A DNA stretch of 64,000 nucleotides from Shewanella atlantica (GTDB lineage Bacteria > Pseudomonadota > Gammaproteobacteria > Enterobacterales > Shewanellaceae): NCBI RefSeq assembly GCF_003966265.1, contig NZ_RXNV01000001.1:930001-994000 (forward strand). Reading direction: 5' to 3'. Shown piece by piece: positions 1 through 9,060 of this stretch. The notes below the pieces were generated by a model. It worked only from the letters and a program-made list of their open reading frames with translations. It was not told where the DNA came from and did no database searches. Each line of letters starts with the position of its first letter. Position 1 is the stretch's first letter. A program made the translations under genes and the position numbers.

Positions 1-294
1 GTCACTCTTGATAGCTAAACTGGTTTCCCCCAGCTCGGTTAACAAGCCGTACTGACCACGGTGGTGGGCAGAGATTCGCGCCACTCTGCCGTCTTGAAAC
101 TCCTGCTCAGCTAACTGACGCTGAAAATGAGCACGCCAACCCATCTGCGACAGGCTTAACTTATCTGAACGTTCAACAACTTCTCTGTCAACAGAGTGCA
201 CGACAGCAGATTCCGGCTTAGCTGGCTCGGCTTGTAGTGTTGTAACGGTTTTTTTAGTGGAACGGATAGAGGCGAAACGATTTGATTTTGTCAT
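1..294 (-). CDS. RsgA-like ribosome-associated GTPase, N-terminal part (truncated by window edge)
   Basis: Reading leftwards from an ATG at 292-294, an open frame of 98 codons runs off the window start. After a basic, low-complexity N-terminus of about 45 residues it contains a segment LGW-like (QMGWRAHFQRQL) followed by GRVARISAHHRGQYGLLTELGE. This matches the N-terminal OB-fold of RsgA/YjeQ/EngC circularly permuted GTPases, which act in late 30S ribosome maturation. The GTPase motifs would lie outside the window. The serine/lysine-rich extension suggests the second, divergent RsgA type that many gammaproteobacteria carry beside canonical RsgA. This paralogue assignment is inference. Family call rests on the OB-fold segment only. 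Confidence 0.7.
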   Translation of the reverse strand, partial: MTKSNRFASIRSTKKTVTTLQAEPAKPESAVVHSVDREVVERSDKLSLSQMGWRAHFQRQLAEQEFQDGRVARISAHHRGQYGLLTELGETSLAIKSD

Positions 295-661
295 ATTGAC
301 CCCAGCGCAAAGCGCCTGAATATTTCATTCTGGGATTCTTAAACTTATAAGGTCCCGGTAAAAGTGAACATCACTACCGGACAGATGCAGGTTTAACTTA
401 AGTGGAAGCCACTCTGGCAACTTAGGTTAGTTAACTTGCTGTGTTTGCCCGGTAAAGGGAAACGACAATCATCAAATACTCCTTGGATTAGCTATTAGTT
501 TGAATTCAACCAATGACTAATTTACCAGCAAGCAAGCCGGCTTACCAGTGCCATCTCACACTTAAAGAAAGTTGATGCGCGAAGGTTGTGAAATTATATT
601 GATTTAAATCTGACAGAACATGAGACATAATATGTCGAATCATTTAAGTTAAGGATAATAA
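295..661. other. AT-rich intergenic leader between divergent genes
   Basis: A 367-bp spacer between the RsgA-like gene (minus) and a small membrane protein (plus). It should hold both promoters. A loose inverted repeat CCGGTA (354-359) / TACCGG (375-380) is visible. A ribosome binding site AAGGA at 651-655 serves the downstream ATG at 662. I see no further gene or repeat. Confidence 0.6.
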
Positions 662-919
662 ATGAGATTCATCGCTTTTTTCGTGCAGTCATTATTGTGG
701 TTATCCATTGCATGCTCACCAACACTCATAGGCGCTTTTATCGGCGTCATGATCAGCCTGCAATCGGGAGAGATATACTCATTAAACGTACCGCTATGGG
801 CTGCGGTAGGATTTCTCATCGGCGCTTACTGGGCTGAGCATGTCAGAAAAACTATAGGTTTATCGGTATTTTTCGGCCGACTGATTGGTGCAAGGGATAT
901 CCCAAAAAACACCAAGTAA
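662..919 (+). CDS. Small inner-membrane protein, unknown function
   Basis: The 85-residue product starts at an ATG six bases after AAGGA, a good ribosome binding site. Two hydrophobic segments (about residues 5-30 and 43-60) suggest two membrane helices, followed by a short basic tail ending KNTK. I do not recognise a named family. The convincing start site, hydrophobic pattern and lack of a competing frame support a real gene. It stands alone, with no operon partner, because more than 400 bp follow before the next gene. Confidence 0.65.
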   Translation: MRFIAFFVQSLLWLSIACSPTLIGAFIGVMISLQSGEIYSLNVPLWAAVGFLIGAYWAEHVRKTIGLSVFFGRLIGARDIPKNTK

Positions 920-1371
920 TCGGGTTGATGATTTTCTATCTCACCTAGATGCCTTGAAGCTCGCCACATCATTGCGGGCTATCGCTTGCACAGGGCTTAT
1001 GTGTAAGTAATCTATCGGTACGCTGGCTATTAATTTCATAAGAGCATACCTAGGCGCTCTGCGATTTCAAACAACATCCCTGCTTAAAAGCCTGTTAGGC
1101 CTCCATGCCTCTTGCTCGAAGAGCATCACTAAGTGATACCTCGCCATGAAATCGAGGTTTTCGATCTCACTTACACCGGGTAATTTGTCTCTTAGATTAT
1201 CTTTACTCTTGGTTTCTATAACCACAATGGTCGTTGCTTCACAGAAATTTTACGGGCTCGCGGTTAAAATCGTTGCAAATATGTTGCACTAGGCAACTGA
1301 ATTGGTTGGTTGTCAGTGAGTGAACTAAGCTGTTCAACAGACTAAATTGTTAAGTTTTTTGAAGGATTATT
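920..1371. other. Structured non-coding stretch, possibly decayed gene or dispersed repeat
   Basis: This 452-bp spacer has no complete gene. Between 1090 and 1158 it carries consecutive short hairpins: TGCTC/GAGCA (1113-1125), the perfect palindrome ATCACT-A-AGTGAT (1125-1137) and ACCTCG/CGAGGT (1138-1158). On the minus strand a frame from about 1270 down to 960 is open except for one in-frame TGA near 1070. It reads as peptide-like sequence I cannot assign. An AAGGA at 1362-1366 is the ribosome binding site of the next gene. Confidence 0.4.
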
Positions 1372-2622
1372 TTGTACAAACTCACAAAAATTCTGCTATC
1401 GATCGGATGTATATTTTGTTTACTTCCAACAATAGGCACTGCAAAAGAATCATTAAAGATTACGCTAATGGTTTCTAGTGCCGACCAGAGAAGCACTTTT
1501 TTTAATAAGATTAAAGAGTTTGAGAAGGAACATCCAGAAATTGAGGTTACACGTAGAGAGATAGGACAAGAAACTTATAAAGCAGCAATTGAAGGATGGC
1601 TTCATTCCAAGAAATTCCACAGTGATGTCTTGTTTTGGTTTGCGGGAGCAAAACTCGATGAGTTTGTGTCAAAAGAATGGGTAGAGCCGATTGACGACAT
1701 ATGGAAAAAACAAAATTGGGATAAAGAATTTTCTAAAACTTTCAAAACCGCTGTTACCACTCACGATAAAACCTACGGTCTCCCGATATCTTATTATCAA
1801 TGGGGATTCTACTATCGGAAGTCGATTTTTAGACAACATAATCTCCGACCTCCTCAGACTTGGAAAGAGTTTATTCAAGTAGGGGAAACCCTGAAAGCGA
1901 ATAATATCGTTCCTATTGCGCTAGGCTCTAAGGACCGTTGGGCTGCTGCCGGTTGGTTTGATTATTTGAATCTCCGCATCAATGGTTTACCCTTCCACCA
2001 AAACTTAATGAAAGGCAAAGTGTCTTATACCGACCCTCGCATAAAAGAGGTATTTCGATATTGGAAAGAATTGCTGGACCATCAATTTTTCCTTGAGCCT
2101 CACAACAAGCTCGATTGGCGAAGTACCCTACCATATATTTATCGGGGTAAAGCCGGAATGTTACTAATGGGAAACTTCCTTGTACCTCAGCTTCCTAAAA
2201 GTATAAGAGACGACATTGGTTTTTTTCGCTTTCCTCAGATCAAGTCAGACCTTCCATACTATGAGGAAGCTCCTATAGATATTCTTATCATTCCGCATAA
2301 TGCAAGAAATAAGAAAACAGCGAAACAATTTCTGGCCTTTATGGGGAGGGCCGATATTCAATGCGCGATGAATAATCAAATGGGAATGATTTCTCCCAAT
2401 CAAGCAGCTGAAAAAGGGAAGAACCAGCTCATACAGGCGGGATACACAATTCTCGAAGAGGCAGCTGGAATTACCCAATTTTATGATCGCGATACGCCTT
2501 CAGAAATGTCAGCTTCAGGTATGGATGCGATGATTCAATTCTTAAATCAACCGATGAGTACTGAGGAAATTGAGGAAATACTGGAAAAATTGGATAAGGT
2601 GAGAGAACAAGTATTCCAGTAA
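1372..2622 (+). CDS. Extracellular solute-binding protein, sugar ABC-transporter type (family 1)
   Basis: The 416-residue product begins at a TTG six bases after AAGGA. It has an N-terminal signal peptide (cleavage probably after the TA of GTA-KES, near residue 24). The body has the UgpB/MalE-like pattern: an early 'EFEKEHPEIEV' segment, 'YGLPISYYQWGFYYRKSIF' around residues 135-155, a 'PPQTWKEF' motif and a 'GKAGMLLMGNF' motif near 260-270. These are typical of periplasmic sugar or oligosaccharide receptors. No permease or ATPase gene adjoins it, so it either serves a transporter encoded elsewhere or feeds a sensor. Base composition is visibly more AT-rich than holC-valS downstream, which could indicate transfer. 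Confidence 0.85.
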   Translation: MYKLTKILLSIGCIFCLLPTIGTAKESLKITLMVSSADQRSTFFNKIKEFEKEHPEIEVTRREIGQETYKAAIEGWLHSKKFHSDVLFWFAGAKLDEFVSKEWVEPIDDIWKKQNWDKEFSKTFKTAVTTHDKTYGLPISYYQWGFYYRKSIFRQHNLRPPQTWKEFIQVGETLKANNIVPIALGSKDRWAAAGWFDYLNLRINGLPFHQNLMKGKVSYTDPRIKEVFRYWKELLDHQFFLEPHNKLDWRSTLPYIYRGKAGMLLMGNFLVPQLPKSIRDDIGFFRFPQIKSDLPYYEEAPIDILIIPHNARNKKTAKQFLAFMGRADIQCAMNNQMGMISPNQAAEKGKNQLIQAGYTILEEAAGITQFYDRDTPSEMSASGMDAMIQFLNQPMSTEEIEEILEKLDKVREQVFQ

Positions 2623-2972
2623 CGGCTGTCGATAAAGAGTGTTGAAATAACGGCTGCATCTACGCTCTTTTACACTCTTTACCTGTTTGTGAGGGAGTTG
2701 CCTTTGCTAAGTTTCTCGTAGGTCTGCTGCAATTCACATAGTTCTATAATCTCAATCTATACCGACAGTACAGTGAACCTTAAAATTTGGAGTAACAATA
2801 GCTGTATCCAAAATACTGTTAAGTAAAAAACTAAAATCGAAGCAAAAATCAAAGCTAAACGCACCATTAAACTTTGATGACAAAAATGGAAGTCAGAGAA
2901 CAGAAAAAGTGGCTGATCACTAGCCGCATCTAGTGTAAAATCTCCTCTTTCGTCCGCTGAATAAGCCTAACT
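2623..2972. other. Intergenic region upstream of holC
   Basis: A 350-bp AT-rich spacer with no open frame of note. A small inverted repeat CACTAG (2918-2923) / CTAGTG (2930-2935) sits about 40 bp before holC and may belong to its promoter region or to the end of the preceding transcript. In many Shewanella and enteric genomes pepA precedes holC. It is absent here. Confidence 0.45.
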
Positions 2973-3443
2973 ATGACACAGACCCTATTTTATCTTATGC
3001 CAACTGAGCCTCGAAGCTCGGGAACGGCATTAGAGCAGATGTATCATTTGGCTTGTGAACTGGCTCAGCAGGCATTTACGCAGCAGCAACTGGTTTATCT
3101 TCACTGCCAGGATAGAGAGCAGGCTTATGCCATCGATGAACTTTTATGGCAGTTTGAACCGCGCTCTTTCGTTCCCCATAATTTGAAAGGGGAAGGACCC
3201 ACCACCGGTGCTCCGGTTGAAATAGGCTTCGATAAGCTGGGTCCCAATAAAAATCGCCATCTTCTGATTAATCTTGCAGACCAAGTCCCCTCATTTGCGG
3301 TAAACTTTGGTCAGATTATCGATTTCGTTGCCAACGATACCGGCCATAAAGCGATCGCCCGCGATCGATATCGGCAGTATCGGAGCCTGGGAGTTACATT
3401 GAACACCCAGGATTTAGCAAAACAACCACTTAATTTAGTTTGA
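2973..3443 (+). CDS. holC: DNA polymerase III chi subunit
   Basis: The 156-residue product carries the HolC pattern: 'LACELAQQAFTQQQLVYLHCQDREQAYAIDELLWQFEPRSFVPHNLKGEG' near residues 25-75, then 'APVEIG' and 'LLINLADQVP'. Chi links the clamp loader (via psi) to single-stranded DNA-binding protein. The gene lies 15 bp upstream of valS, the usual holC-valS arrangement, so the two are probably co-transcribed. The E. coli protein is 147 residues, so length fits. Confidence 0.95.
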   Translation: MTQTLFYLMPTEPRSSGTALEQMYHLACELAQQAFTQQQLVYLHCQDREQAYAIDELLWQFEPRSFVPHNLKGEGPTTGAPVEIGFDKLGPNKNRHLLINLADQVPSFAVNFGQIIDFVANDTGHKAIARDRYRQYRSLGVTLNTQDLAKQPLNLV

Positions 3444-3458
3444 GAAGCACACGCTCCC

Positions 3459-6359
3459 ATGGAAAAAACATACAATCCGCAGTCTATTGAACAGTCTCTC
3501 TACCAAAGCTGGGAAGAGAAAGGTTACTTCAAGCCACATGGCGATGAGTCGCAGGGCAACTATTGCATCATGATCCCGCCACCAAATGTGACGGGTAGTC
3601 TGCATATGGGCCATGCCTTCCAGGATACCATTATGGATACCTTGACTCGTTACCAGCGTATGAAGGGCAAAAACACCCTTTGGCAGGTCGGTACCGACCA
3701 TGCGGGTATCGCGACTCAAATGTTGGTAGAGCGCAAAGTCGCCGCCGAAGAGGGGTTAAATCGCCACGATTTAGGCCGTGAAAAGTTCATCGACCGTATC
3801 TGGGACTGGAAGAACGAGTCCGGCGGCACTATTACTAAGCAACTACGTCGCCTGGGCGCATCGGTTGATTGGGATCGTGAACGTTTCACCATGGACGAAG
3901 GTATGTCTGAAGCGGTACAGGAAGTATTTGTACGCTTGTACGAAGACGACCTCATCTACCGCGGTAAGCGTCTGGTTAACTGGGATCCAGCCCTGCACAC
4001 CGCTATCTCAGATCTCGAAGTTGAGAACAAAGAGAAGCAAGGCAGCATGTGGCATTTCCGCTACCCGTTGGCCGACGGCGCCCTGACTGCAGACGGTAAA
4101 GATTATCTGGAAGTCGCAACTACGCGTCCTGAAACCATGTTAGGTGACAGCGCTGTTGCGGTTCACCCCGATGACGAGCGTTACGCATCACTGATCGGTA
4201 AGTTCATCTTACTGCCAGTCGTTAACCGCCTTATCCCGATTGTTGCCGACGATTACGTCGACATGGAGTTCGGTACCGGTTGTGTGAAGATCACCCCGGC
4301 CCACGACTTTAACGATTACGAAGTCGGTAAGCGCCATGCATTGCCAATGTATAACATCTTAACCTTCGATGCGGCGATCCGTTCATCTGCCGAAGTGGTT
4401 AACACAGACGGCACGGCTAACAATGAATTAGATAACAGCCTGCCTGAGCGCTATGCCGGTCTGGACCGCTTCGAAGCCCGTAAAGTCATTGTTGCCGAAT
4501 TCGACACGCTTGGCTTGCTGGGTAAGATCGACCCGCACGGACTGAAAGTGCCTTATGGCGATCGCTCTGGCGTAGTTATCGAGCCACTATTGACCGACCA
4601 ATGGTATGTCTCTGTTGCGCCGATGGCGAAAACGGCGATGGAAGCTGTTGATAACGGTGATATCAAGTTCGTACCTCAGCAGTATGAGAACATGTACAAC
4701 TCTTGGATGCGTGACATTCAGGACTGGTGTATCTCACGCCAACTTTGGTGGGGACACAGAATTCCGGCTTGGTACGACGAAGCAGGGAAAGTCTATGTTG
4801 GTCGTGATGAGGCCGAAGTTCGTGCTAAGCATAAGCTTGACGACTCTGTGGTACTTCGCCAGGACAACGATGTGTTAGATACCTGGTTCAGCTCTGCGCT
4901 TTGGACCTTCTCTACACTGGGCTGGCCAAAGAACACTGAAGAGTTGAAAGCCTTCCACCCTACCGATGTGTTGGTTACGGGCTTTGACATCATCTTCTTC
5001 TGGGTTGCGCGCATGATCATGATGACCATGCACTTCATCAAAGATGAAAACGGTAAGCCTCAGGTGCCATTCAAAACGGTTTACGTTACGGGTCTTATCC
5101 GTGATGAAGCCGGTAACAAGATGTCTAAGTCTAAAGGTAACGTACTCGATCCACTGGATATGATTGACGGTATCGACCTTGAGTCACTGGTCACTAAGCG
5201 TACCGGTAACATGATGCAGCCTAAGCTTGCAGCTAAAATCGAGAAGAGCACACGTAAAGAGTTTAGTGACGGCATCGAAGCCCACGGTACCGATGCACTA
5301 CGTTTCACCCTAGCGTCTATGGCTTCTACCGGCCGTGATATCAATTGGGACATGAAGCGTCTCGATGGTTACCGCAGCTTCTGTAACAAGATCTGGAACG
5401 CATCACGCTACGTGTTGATGAATACCGAAGTTCAGTCAGAAAATGCTGATGAAGATGCGATTGGCGAGCCATTAGATTGTGGCCAAAACGGCGGCACACT
5501 AGAGCTATCATTAGCCGATCGCTGGATCATCAGCCTGTTCAACGAAACCGTTAAAGCCTATGACGAGCACATGGACAACTACCGTTTCGACTTGGCAGCT
5601 AACACCATCTATGAGTTCACCTGGAACCAGTTCTGTGACTGGTACTTAGAGCTGACTAAACCTGTTATGCAGAGCGGCACTGAGGCACAACTTCGCGGCA
5701 CACGTCATACACTTGTGACTGTACTTGAGAAGATGCAGCGCCTGATGCACCCTATGATGCCTTACCTGACTGAGACCATCTGGAAGCGTATCCAGCCTCT
5801 AGCTGGCGTTGAGGGTGATACCCTGATGTTGGCCGAGTTCCCACAATATCAAGCCGACAAGGTTGATAGCACTGCGATGGAAGATATTGAGTGGGTTAAG
5901 CAAGTGATCACTGCGGTACGTAACATTCGCGCCGAGCTGAATATTGCTCCATCTAAGCCACTAAACGCACTACTACGTGGTGTGAGTGAGCAGGATAAGG
6001 CTCGACTTGATGCTAACCAAACCTTCTTTAAGACGCTGGCTAAGCTTGAGTCTATGACGATTCTTAGCGACGGTGAAACCGCCCCTATGTCGACCACTCA
6101 GTTGATTGGCGATATGGAGCTGTTGATCCCTATGGCCGGTCTTATCGATGTGGCAAAAGAGGTCGCTCGTATCGACAAGCTACTTGAGAAAGCAGCCGGT
6201 GAGTTTAAGCGTATCGAAGGTAAGCTTTCTAACCAAGGCTTCGTTGCAAAAGCACCTGCTGCCGTGATTGAGAAAGAGCGTGCTAAGCAAGCAGAGTACC
6301 AACGCGATATCGAGAAGCTAACCGAGCAGAAAGCAGAACTCGCTAAGCTTGAAGGTTAA
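3459..6359 (+). CDS. valS: Valyl-tRNA synthetase
   Basis: This 966-residue class I aminoacyl-tRNA synthetase charges tRNA-Val. The HIGH signature is present as HMGH near residue 50 (context [15 protein letters not shown]). The KMSKS signature is in NKMSKSKGN near residue 555. The editing (CP1) domain with '[19 protein letters not shown]' lies between them. The C-terminal anticodon-binding domain ends in a long coiled coil rich in K/E (about residues 895-966), as in other ValRS. Length matches E. coli ValS (951). It follows holC closely and ends at a strong intrinsic terminator at 6415-6439. Confidence 0.98.
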   Translation: MEKTYNPQSIEQSLYQSWEEKGYFKPHGDESQGNYCIMIPPPNVTGSLHMGHAFQDTIMDTLTRYQRMKGKNTLWQVGTDHAGIATQMLVERKVAAEEGLNRHDLGREKFIDRIWDWKNESGGTITKQLRRLGASVDWDRERFTMDEGMSEAVQEVFVRLYEDDLIYRGKRLVNWDPALHTAISDLEVENKEKQGSMWHFRYPLADGALTADGKDYLEVATTRPETMLGDSAVAVHPDDERYASLIGKFILLPVVNRLIPIVADDYVDMEFGTGCVKITPAHDFNDYEVGKRHALPMYNILTFDAAIRSSAEVVNTDGTANNELDNSLPERYAGLDRFEARKVIVAEFDTLGLLGKIDPHGLKVPYGDRSGVVIEPLLTDQWYVSVAPMAKTAMEAVDNGDIKFVPQQYENMYNSWMRDIQDWCISRQLWWGHRIPAWYDEAGKVYVGRDEAEVRAKHKLDDSVVLRQDNDVLDTWFSSALWTFSTLGWPKNTEELKAFHPTDVLVTGFDIIFFWVARMIMMTMHFIKDENGKPQVPFKTVYVTGLIRDEAGNKMSKSKGNVLDPLDMIDGIDLESLVTKRTGNMMQPKLAAKIEKSTRKEFSDGIEAHGTDALRFTLASMASTGRDINWDMKRLDGYRSFCNKIWNASRYVLMNTEVQSENADEDAIGEPLDCGQNGGTLELSLADRWIISLFNETVKAYDEHMDNYRFDLAANTIYEFTWNQFCDWYLELTKPVMQSGTEAQLRGTRHTLVTVLEKMQRLMHPMMPYLTETIWKRIQPLAGVEGDTLMLAEFPQYQADKVDSTAMEDIEWVKQVITAVRNIRAELNIAPSKPLNALLRGVSEQDKARLDANQTFFKTLAKLESMTILSDGETAPMSTTQLIGDMELLIPMAGLIDVAKEVARIDKLLEKAAGEFKRIEGKLSNQGFVAKAPAAVIEKERAKQAEYQRDIEKLTEQKAELAKLEG

Positions 6360-6414
6360 GAAGCAAGTTTTAAGTTCTAAGCGATAAGCTTTAAGTTCAA
6401 GACAGAGCAAAGAA

Positions 6415-6439
6415 AGGCAGCCATTAGGCTGCCTTTTTT
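6415..6439 (+). terminator. Intrinsic terminator of valS
   Basis: A perfect 8-bp stem AGGCAGCC (6415-6422) / GGCTGCCT (6427-6434) with loop ATTA is followed by a run of T to 6439. It lies 56 bp after the valS stop codon. Confidence 0.92.
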
Positions 6440-6532
6440 ATTGCCTGTGTCCCGGCAGCTTATTGGCCGAAACCCACGCTTTTATCGGGAAGAAATGAGC
6501 TAATAAATAGTGGCGAAGCTGGATTCTGAATT

Positions 6533-6558
6533 ATTCGCGGCTAAAGCAGCTCCTACAT
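6533..6558. repeat. REP-like element, copy 1
   Basis: Copy 1 of a 26-bp motif (ATTCGCGGCTAAAGC followed by AGCTCCTACAT). It differs from copy 2 (6604-6629) at one position, which disrupts the hairpin stem. The core resembles REP sequences of gammaproteobacteria that end in GCTCCTAC. Confidence 0.8.
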
Positions 6559-6603
6559 AAAGAATGTCGACCGTTATAGTCGAGTGACTCGTAGCCTTTA
6601 AGA

Positions 6604-6629
6604 ATTCGCGGCTAAAGCCGCTCCTACAT
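6604..6629. repeat. REP-like element, copy 2
   Basis: The 26-bp motif has an intact hairpin GCGGCT-AA-AGCCGC at 6608-6621, followed by CTCCTACAT. It is identical in layout to copies 1 and 3. The heptamer array begins 11 bp further on. Confidence 0.85.
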
Positions 6630-6640
6630 ATAGAGCCCCT

Positions 6641-6710
6641 ACCTCGCACCTCGCACCTCGCACCTCGCACCTCGCACCTCGCACCTCGCACCTCGCACCT
6701 CGCACCTCGC
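6641..6710. repeat. Heptanucleotide tandem array, 10 copies of ACCTCGC
   Basis: Ten exact copies of the 7-bp unit ACCTCGC fill 6641-6710. The array sits between a REP-like hairpin and the terminator of the downstream (minus-strand) chemoreceptor gene. The apparent minus-strand reading frame here, with a repeating Arg-Gly-Ala-Arg pattern, is an artefact of the repeat. Confidence 0.97.
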
Positions 6711-6720
6711 AGCCAACATA

Positions 6721-6751
6721 AAAAAGGGCTGTCATCGCGTCAGCCCTTTTT
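6721..6751. terminator. Bidirectional-looking terminator after chemoreceptor 1
   Basis: Stem AAAAAGGGCTG (6721-6731) / CAGCCCTTTTT (6741-6751) with a 9-nt loop. On the minus strand the stem runs into T residues, so it should end transcription from the chemoreceptor gene whose stop codon is at 6792. Confidence 0.85.
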
Positions 6752-6791
6752 ACGCTCTCAATTCAAACTATCAATTCCAACTCAAATAACA

Positions 6792-8513
6792 CTACACCCG
6801 ATACTGCGCGATCTCCTGCTGCATAGATTCAGCCAGATTAGCTAACTCCTGGGTAGCTACATTGCTCTGCTCTGCCCCTGCTGCGGTCTGATCTGAGATA
6901 TCACTGATATTGATGATGTTCTTATTTATCTCTTCGGTGACCGAGCTCTGCTCTTCGGAAGCGGTCGCAATCTGCGCATTCAGGGCATTGATCTGTTCTA
7001 TACTGGCCATAATTTGCTGCAGCGCATCACCGGCTTGCTGTGACTTATCGACACTCAATTTCGCCTGCTCGGTGCCACGTTCCATCATCACCATAGAGTC
7101 ACGAGCACCTTGCTGTACTCGCTGGATCATCTTCTGGATCTCTTCCGTGGAGTCCTGAGTACGCTTAGCTAAATTACGAACCTCATCGGCCACGACCGCA
7201 AAACCTCGTCCCTGCTCACCGGCGCGAGCAGCCTCGATGGCAGCATTGAGTGCTAACAGGTTAGTCTGTTCAGAGATCCCCTGAATAACATCGACCACAG
7301 AGCCAATTTCATCTGAGTGTTGTGACAGTAGCTTCATCGCCTCGGTCGCACTGTCCATCTCTTGTGAGAGTGTTTCTATGACCTTGATGCTCTCATCGAC
7401 AACACTCTGACCATTACTTGCAGCACTATTAGCTTCTTCCGAGGTCGTCGCTGCGGCGGCTGCACTCTGAGCCACCTCACGTACCGTCGCCGTAAATTGA
7501 TGAATAGCCGTAGCGATCAGCTGAGTCTGCTGCTGTTGATCGACCACATTTCGTTGGGTCTGAGTCGATACCACTGAGTTTTGTTCGGCCGAACTCGCCA
7601 ACCTGGATGTCGAATCATGGGTATTTAGCACCGCACTTTGAAATCTGGAAGTAATATGATTCACGAACTCTGCAATATGTGAAAACTCATCATCTCCACC
7701 CAGTTTGATACGCTTGGTCAGATCGCCATTAGTGATGTCGACCGCAGTATTTTCAAGTTGTGTCACTGACTGGTTAACTCGTCTGACAATCATAATAGAA
7801 CAGATACTGATAATCAGCGTACTGATGCAGGAAAGCATAGCGACTAACAGAATGAAGGATGCCATATTCTCCTGAGACTGCTCAAAACTCTCTTCCCCTT
7901 CGGCTATCTGCAGATCCAAAAATGACTGCGCTTCTGTGGTGATATTCTTAAATAGAGGGTTAATTTGAGTCAATAATATGTGATTCGATTCCTCATACTC
8001 TCCCCTTCTTAACGCATCGAGTGCGGGCTCAAATCCTGAAATGGTGACCTTATCCAGCAGCTCAGTTAATCGATTAATTTGCTCACGTTCCTCAGCTTCC
8101 AGAGGAGAGCTTAAAATCTCATTATCAACGATATGATGCAGCAGCTTAATAGAGGCTTGAGTATCCTTGATATGCTTTTCCAGTGGGTGATTATGCATCT
8201 CTGAAAATTTGCCACTCGGGTCGTGTTGAAATGCCAGCAAAAGTCCACTGCGAGCACTTGCAAGCTCATTCAGCACCTTGCCAGCCCTTATGCTGTGCTG
8301 CATGCCCTGGCTGTAGAGATTCTCGATAGAGTCTCCCGCATCCTGCATGCCAGTGATCCCCTTATACCCCAAAAGTATAAAAGAGATAACCGTAAGAAAT
8401 ACAATTAACTTGAGTTGAAACCTAACTGATTTTATCTGCTGCATAAGACCAGATCCCGATGTAATGGACCTTTGAGCACTTCCATTCCCTGATTGAGCGA
8501 TTAAAGCAGACAT
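6792..8513 (-). CDS. Methyl-accepting chemotaxis protein (paralogue A)
   Basis: The 573-residue chemoreceptor has an N-terminal transmembrane helix (about residues 33-50), a periplasmic helical sensor domain and a second helix near 215-240. Then come a HAMP linker (about 240-295) and the cytoplasmic signalling domain. The conserved hairpin tip [20 protein letters not shown], followed by [15 protein letters not shown], is present near residue 405. This tip binds CheA/CheW. There is no C-terminal CheR-docking pentapeptide (it ends AQYRV). The ligand cannot be told. Its neighbour at 9061-10782 has the same length and a nearly identical signalling half, so the two arose by duplication. The start has the ATG of MSALIAQ, equivalent to that of the paralogue. 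Confidence 0.95.
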   Translation of the reverse strand: MSALIAQSGNGSAQRSITSGSGLMQQIKSVRFQLKLIVFLTVISFILLGYKGITGMQDAGDSIENLYSQGMQHSIRAGKVLNELASARSGLLLAFQHDPSGKFSEMHNHPLEKHIKDTQASIKLLHHIVDNEILSSPLEAEEREQINRLTELLDKVTISGFEPALDALRRGEYEESNHILLTQINPLFKNITTEAQSFLDLQIAEGEESFEQSQENMASFILLVAMLSCISTLIISICSIMIVRRVNQSVTQLENTAVDITNGDLTKRIKLGGDDEFSHIAEFVNHITSRFQSAVLNTHDSTSRLASSAEQNSVVSTQTQRNVVDQQQQTQLIATAIHQFTATVREVAQSAAAAATTSEEANSAASNGQSVVDESIKVIETLSQEMDSATEAMKLLSQHSDEIGSVVDVIQGISEQTNLLALNAAIEAARAGEQGRGFAVVADEVRNLAKRTQDSTEEIQKMIQRVQQGARDSMVMMERGTEQAKLSVDKSQQAGDALQQIMASIEQINALNAQIATASEEQSSVTEEINKNIINISDISDQTAAGAEQSNVATQELANLAESMQQEIAQYRV

Positions 8514-8856
8514 AATGATTCCCTATTAATATCTAATACAGTTCAGCTAAAGGTGGGCACTTTTAATAATTTTAGATATACAAATATAGGTATCAGCTTA
8601 GTACATTACCTACAATTAAGTAGCTTGAAGTAAAAGGAATGTAAAAAGAGTTGAGCCCTATCACATCATAAAAATGATTATCTCTTAACGCACAATAATA
8701 AGATTGAGATAGTGGTCTTACTGGGGCTGGTAAAGCTGCGCCTTATGCTTATGGGTGTTGCTAAAGACAGTGCTAAAGACAGAACAAAGAAAGGTACTAG
8801 CTTTACTTACCACTTATAACTTACGGCTTACGGCTTACGACTATTTGACCCGAAAC
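8514..8856. other. Promoter region of chemoreceptor A and flank remnant
   Basis: About 340 bp without a gene. The part next to 8513 should contain the chemoreceptor promoter, but I could not identify -35/-10 boxes with confidence. At 8776-8796 lies AAGACAGAACAAAGAAAGG, which also occurs with one change at 6400-6418 downstream of valS. Three degenerate heptamers (TTACGGC, TTACGGC, TTACGAC at 8821-8841) precede the REP-like copy. Confidence 0.5.
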
Positions 8857-8882
8857 ATTCGCGGCTGAAGCCGCTCCTACAT
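8857..8882. repeat. REP-like element, copy 3
   Basis: The same 26-bp motif as at 6604-6629 with one transition in the loop (GCGGCT-GA-AGCCGC). It is followed by CTCCTACAT and then, 16 bp on, by the second heptamer array. Confidence 0.85.
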
Positions 8883-8898
8883 AAGGAACAACCTACCT

Positions 8899-8995
8899 CG
8901 TAGCCCGTAGCCCGTAGCCCGTAGCCCGTAGCCCGTAGCCCGTAGCCCGTAGCCCGTAGCCCGTAGCCCGTAGCCCGTAGCCCGTAGCCCGTAGC
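8899..8995. repeat. Heptanucleotide tandem array, 13.9 copies of CGTAGCC
   Basis: Thirteen exact copies of CGTAGCC cover 8899-8989, plus a partial CGTAGC to 8995. The bases just before it (ACCTACCTCG) contain one unit-like ACCTCG, the unit of the other array at 6641-6710. The array occupies the same slot downstream of its chemoreceptor gene as the first array. Confidence 0.97.
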
Positions 8996-9004
8996 AAGAA
9001 TAAA

Positions 9005-9033
9005 AAAAGGGCTGTCATCACGACAGCCCTTTT
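9005..9033. terminator. Terminator after chemoreceptor B
   Basis: A perfect 12-bp stem AAAAGGGCTGTC (9005-9016) / GACAGCCCTTTT (9022-9033) with loop ATCAC. Three additional A residues on the plus strand become a T tract on the minus strand, the direction of the chemoreceptor ending at 9061. Confidence 0.92.
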
Positions 9034-9060
9034 GCGTTCTCAATTCCAACTCAAATAATG

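Noticed and set aside
6500..6691. Open frame of about 63 codons with a repeating Arg-Gly-Ala-Arg-Cys-Glu-Val pattern on the minus strand
   Set aside because: It is produced by the ACCTCGC tandem array and the REP-like hairpins; there is no ribosome binding site or family match.
8828..9049. Minus-strand frame with repeated Gly-Leu-Arg-Ala-Thr-Gly-Tyr
   Set aside because: It translates the CGTAGCC array and part of a terminator and is not a gene.
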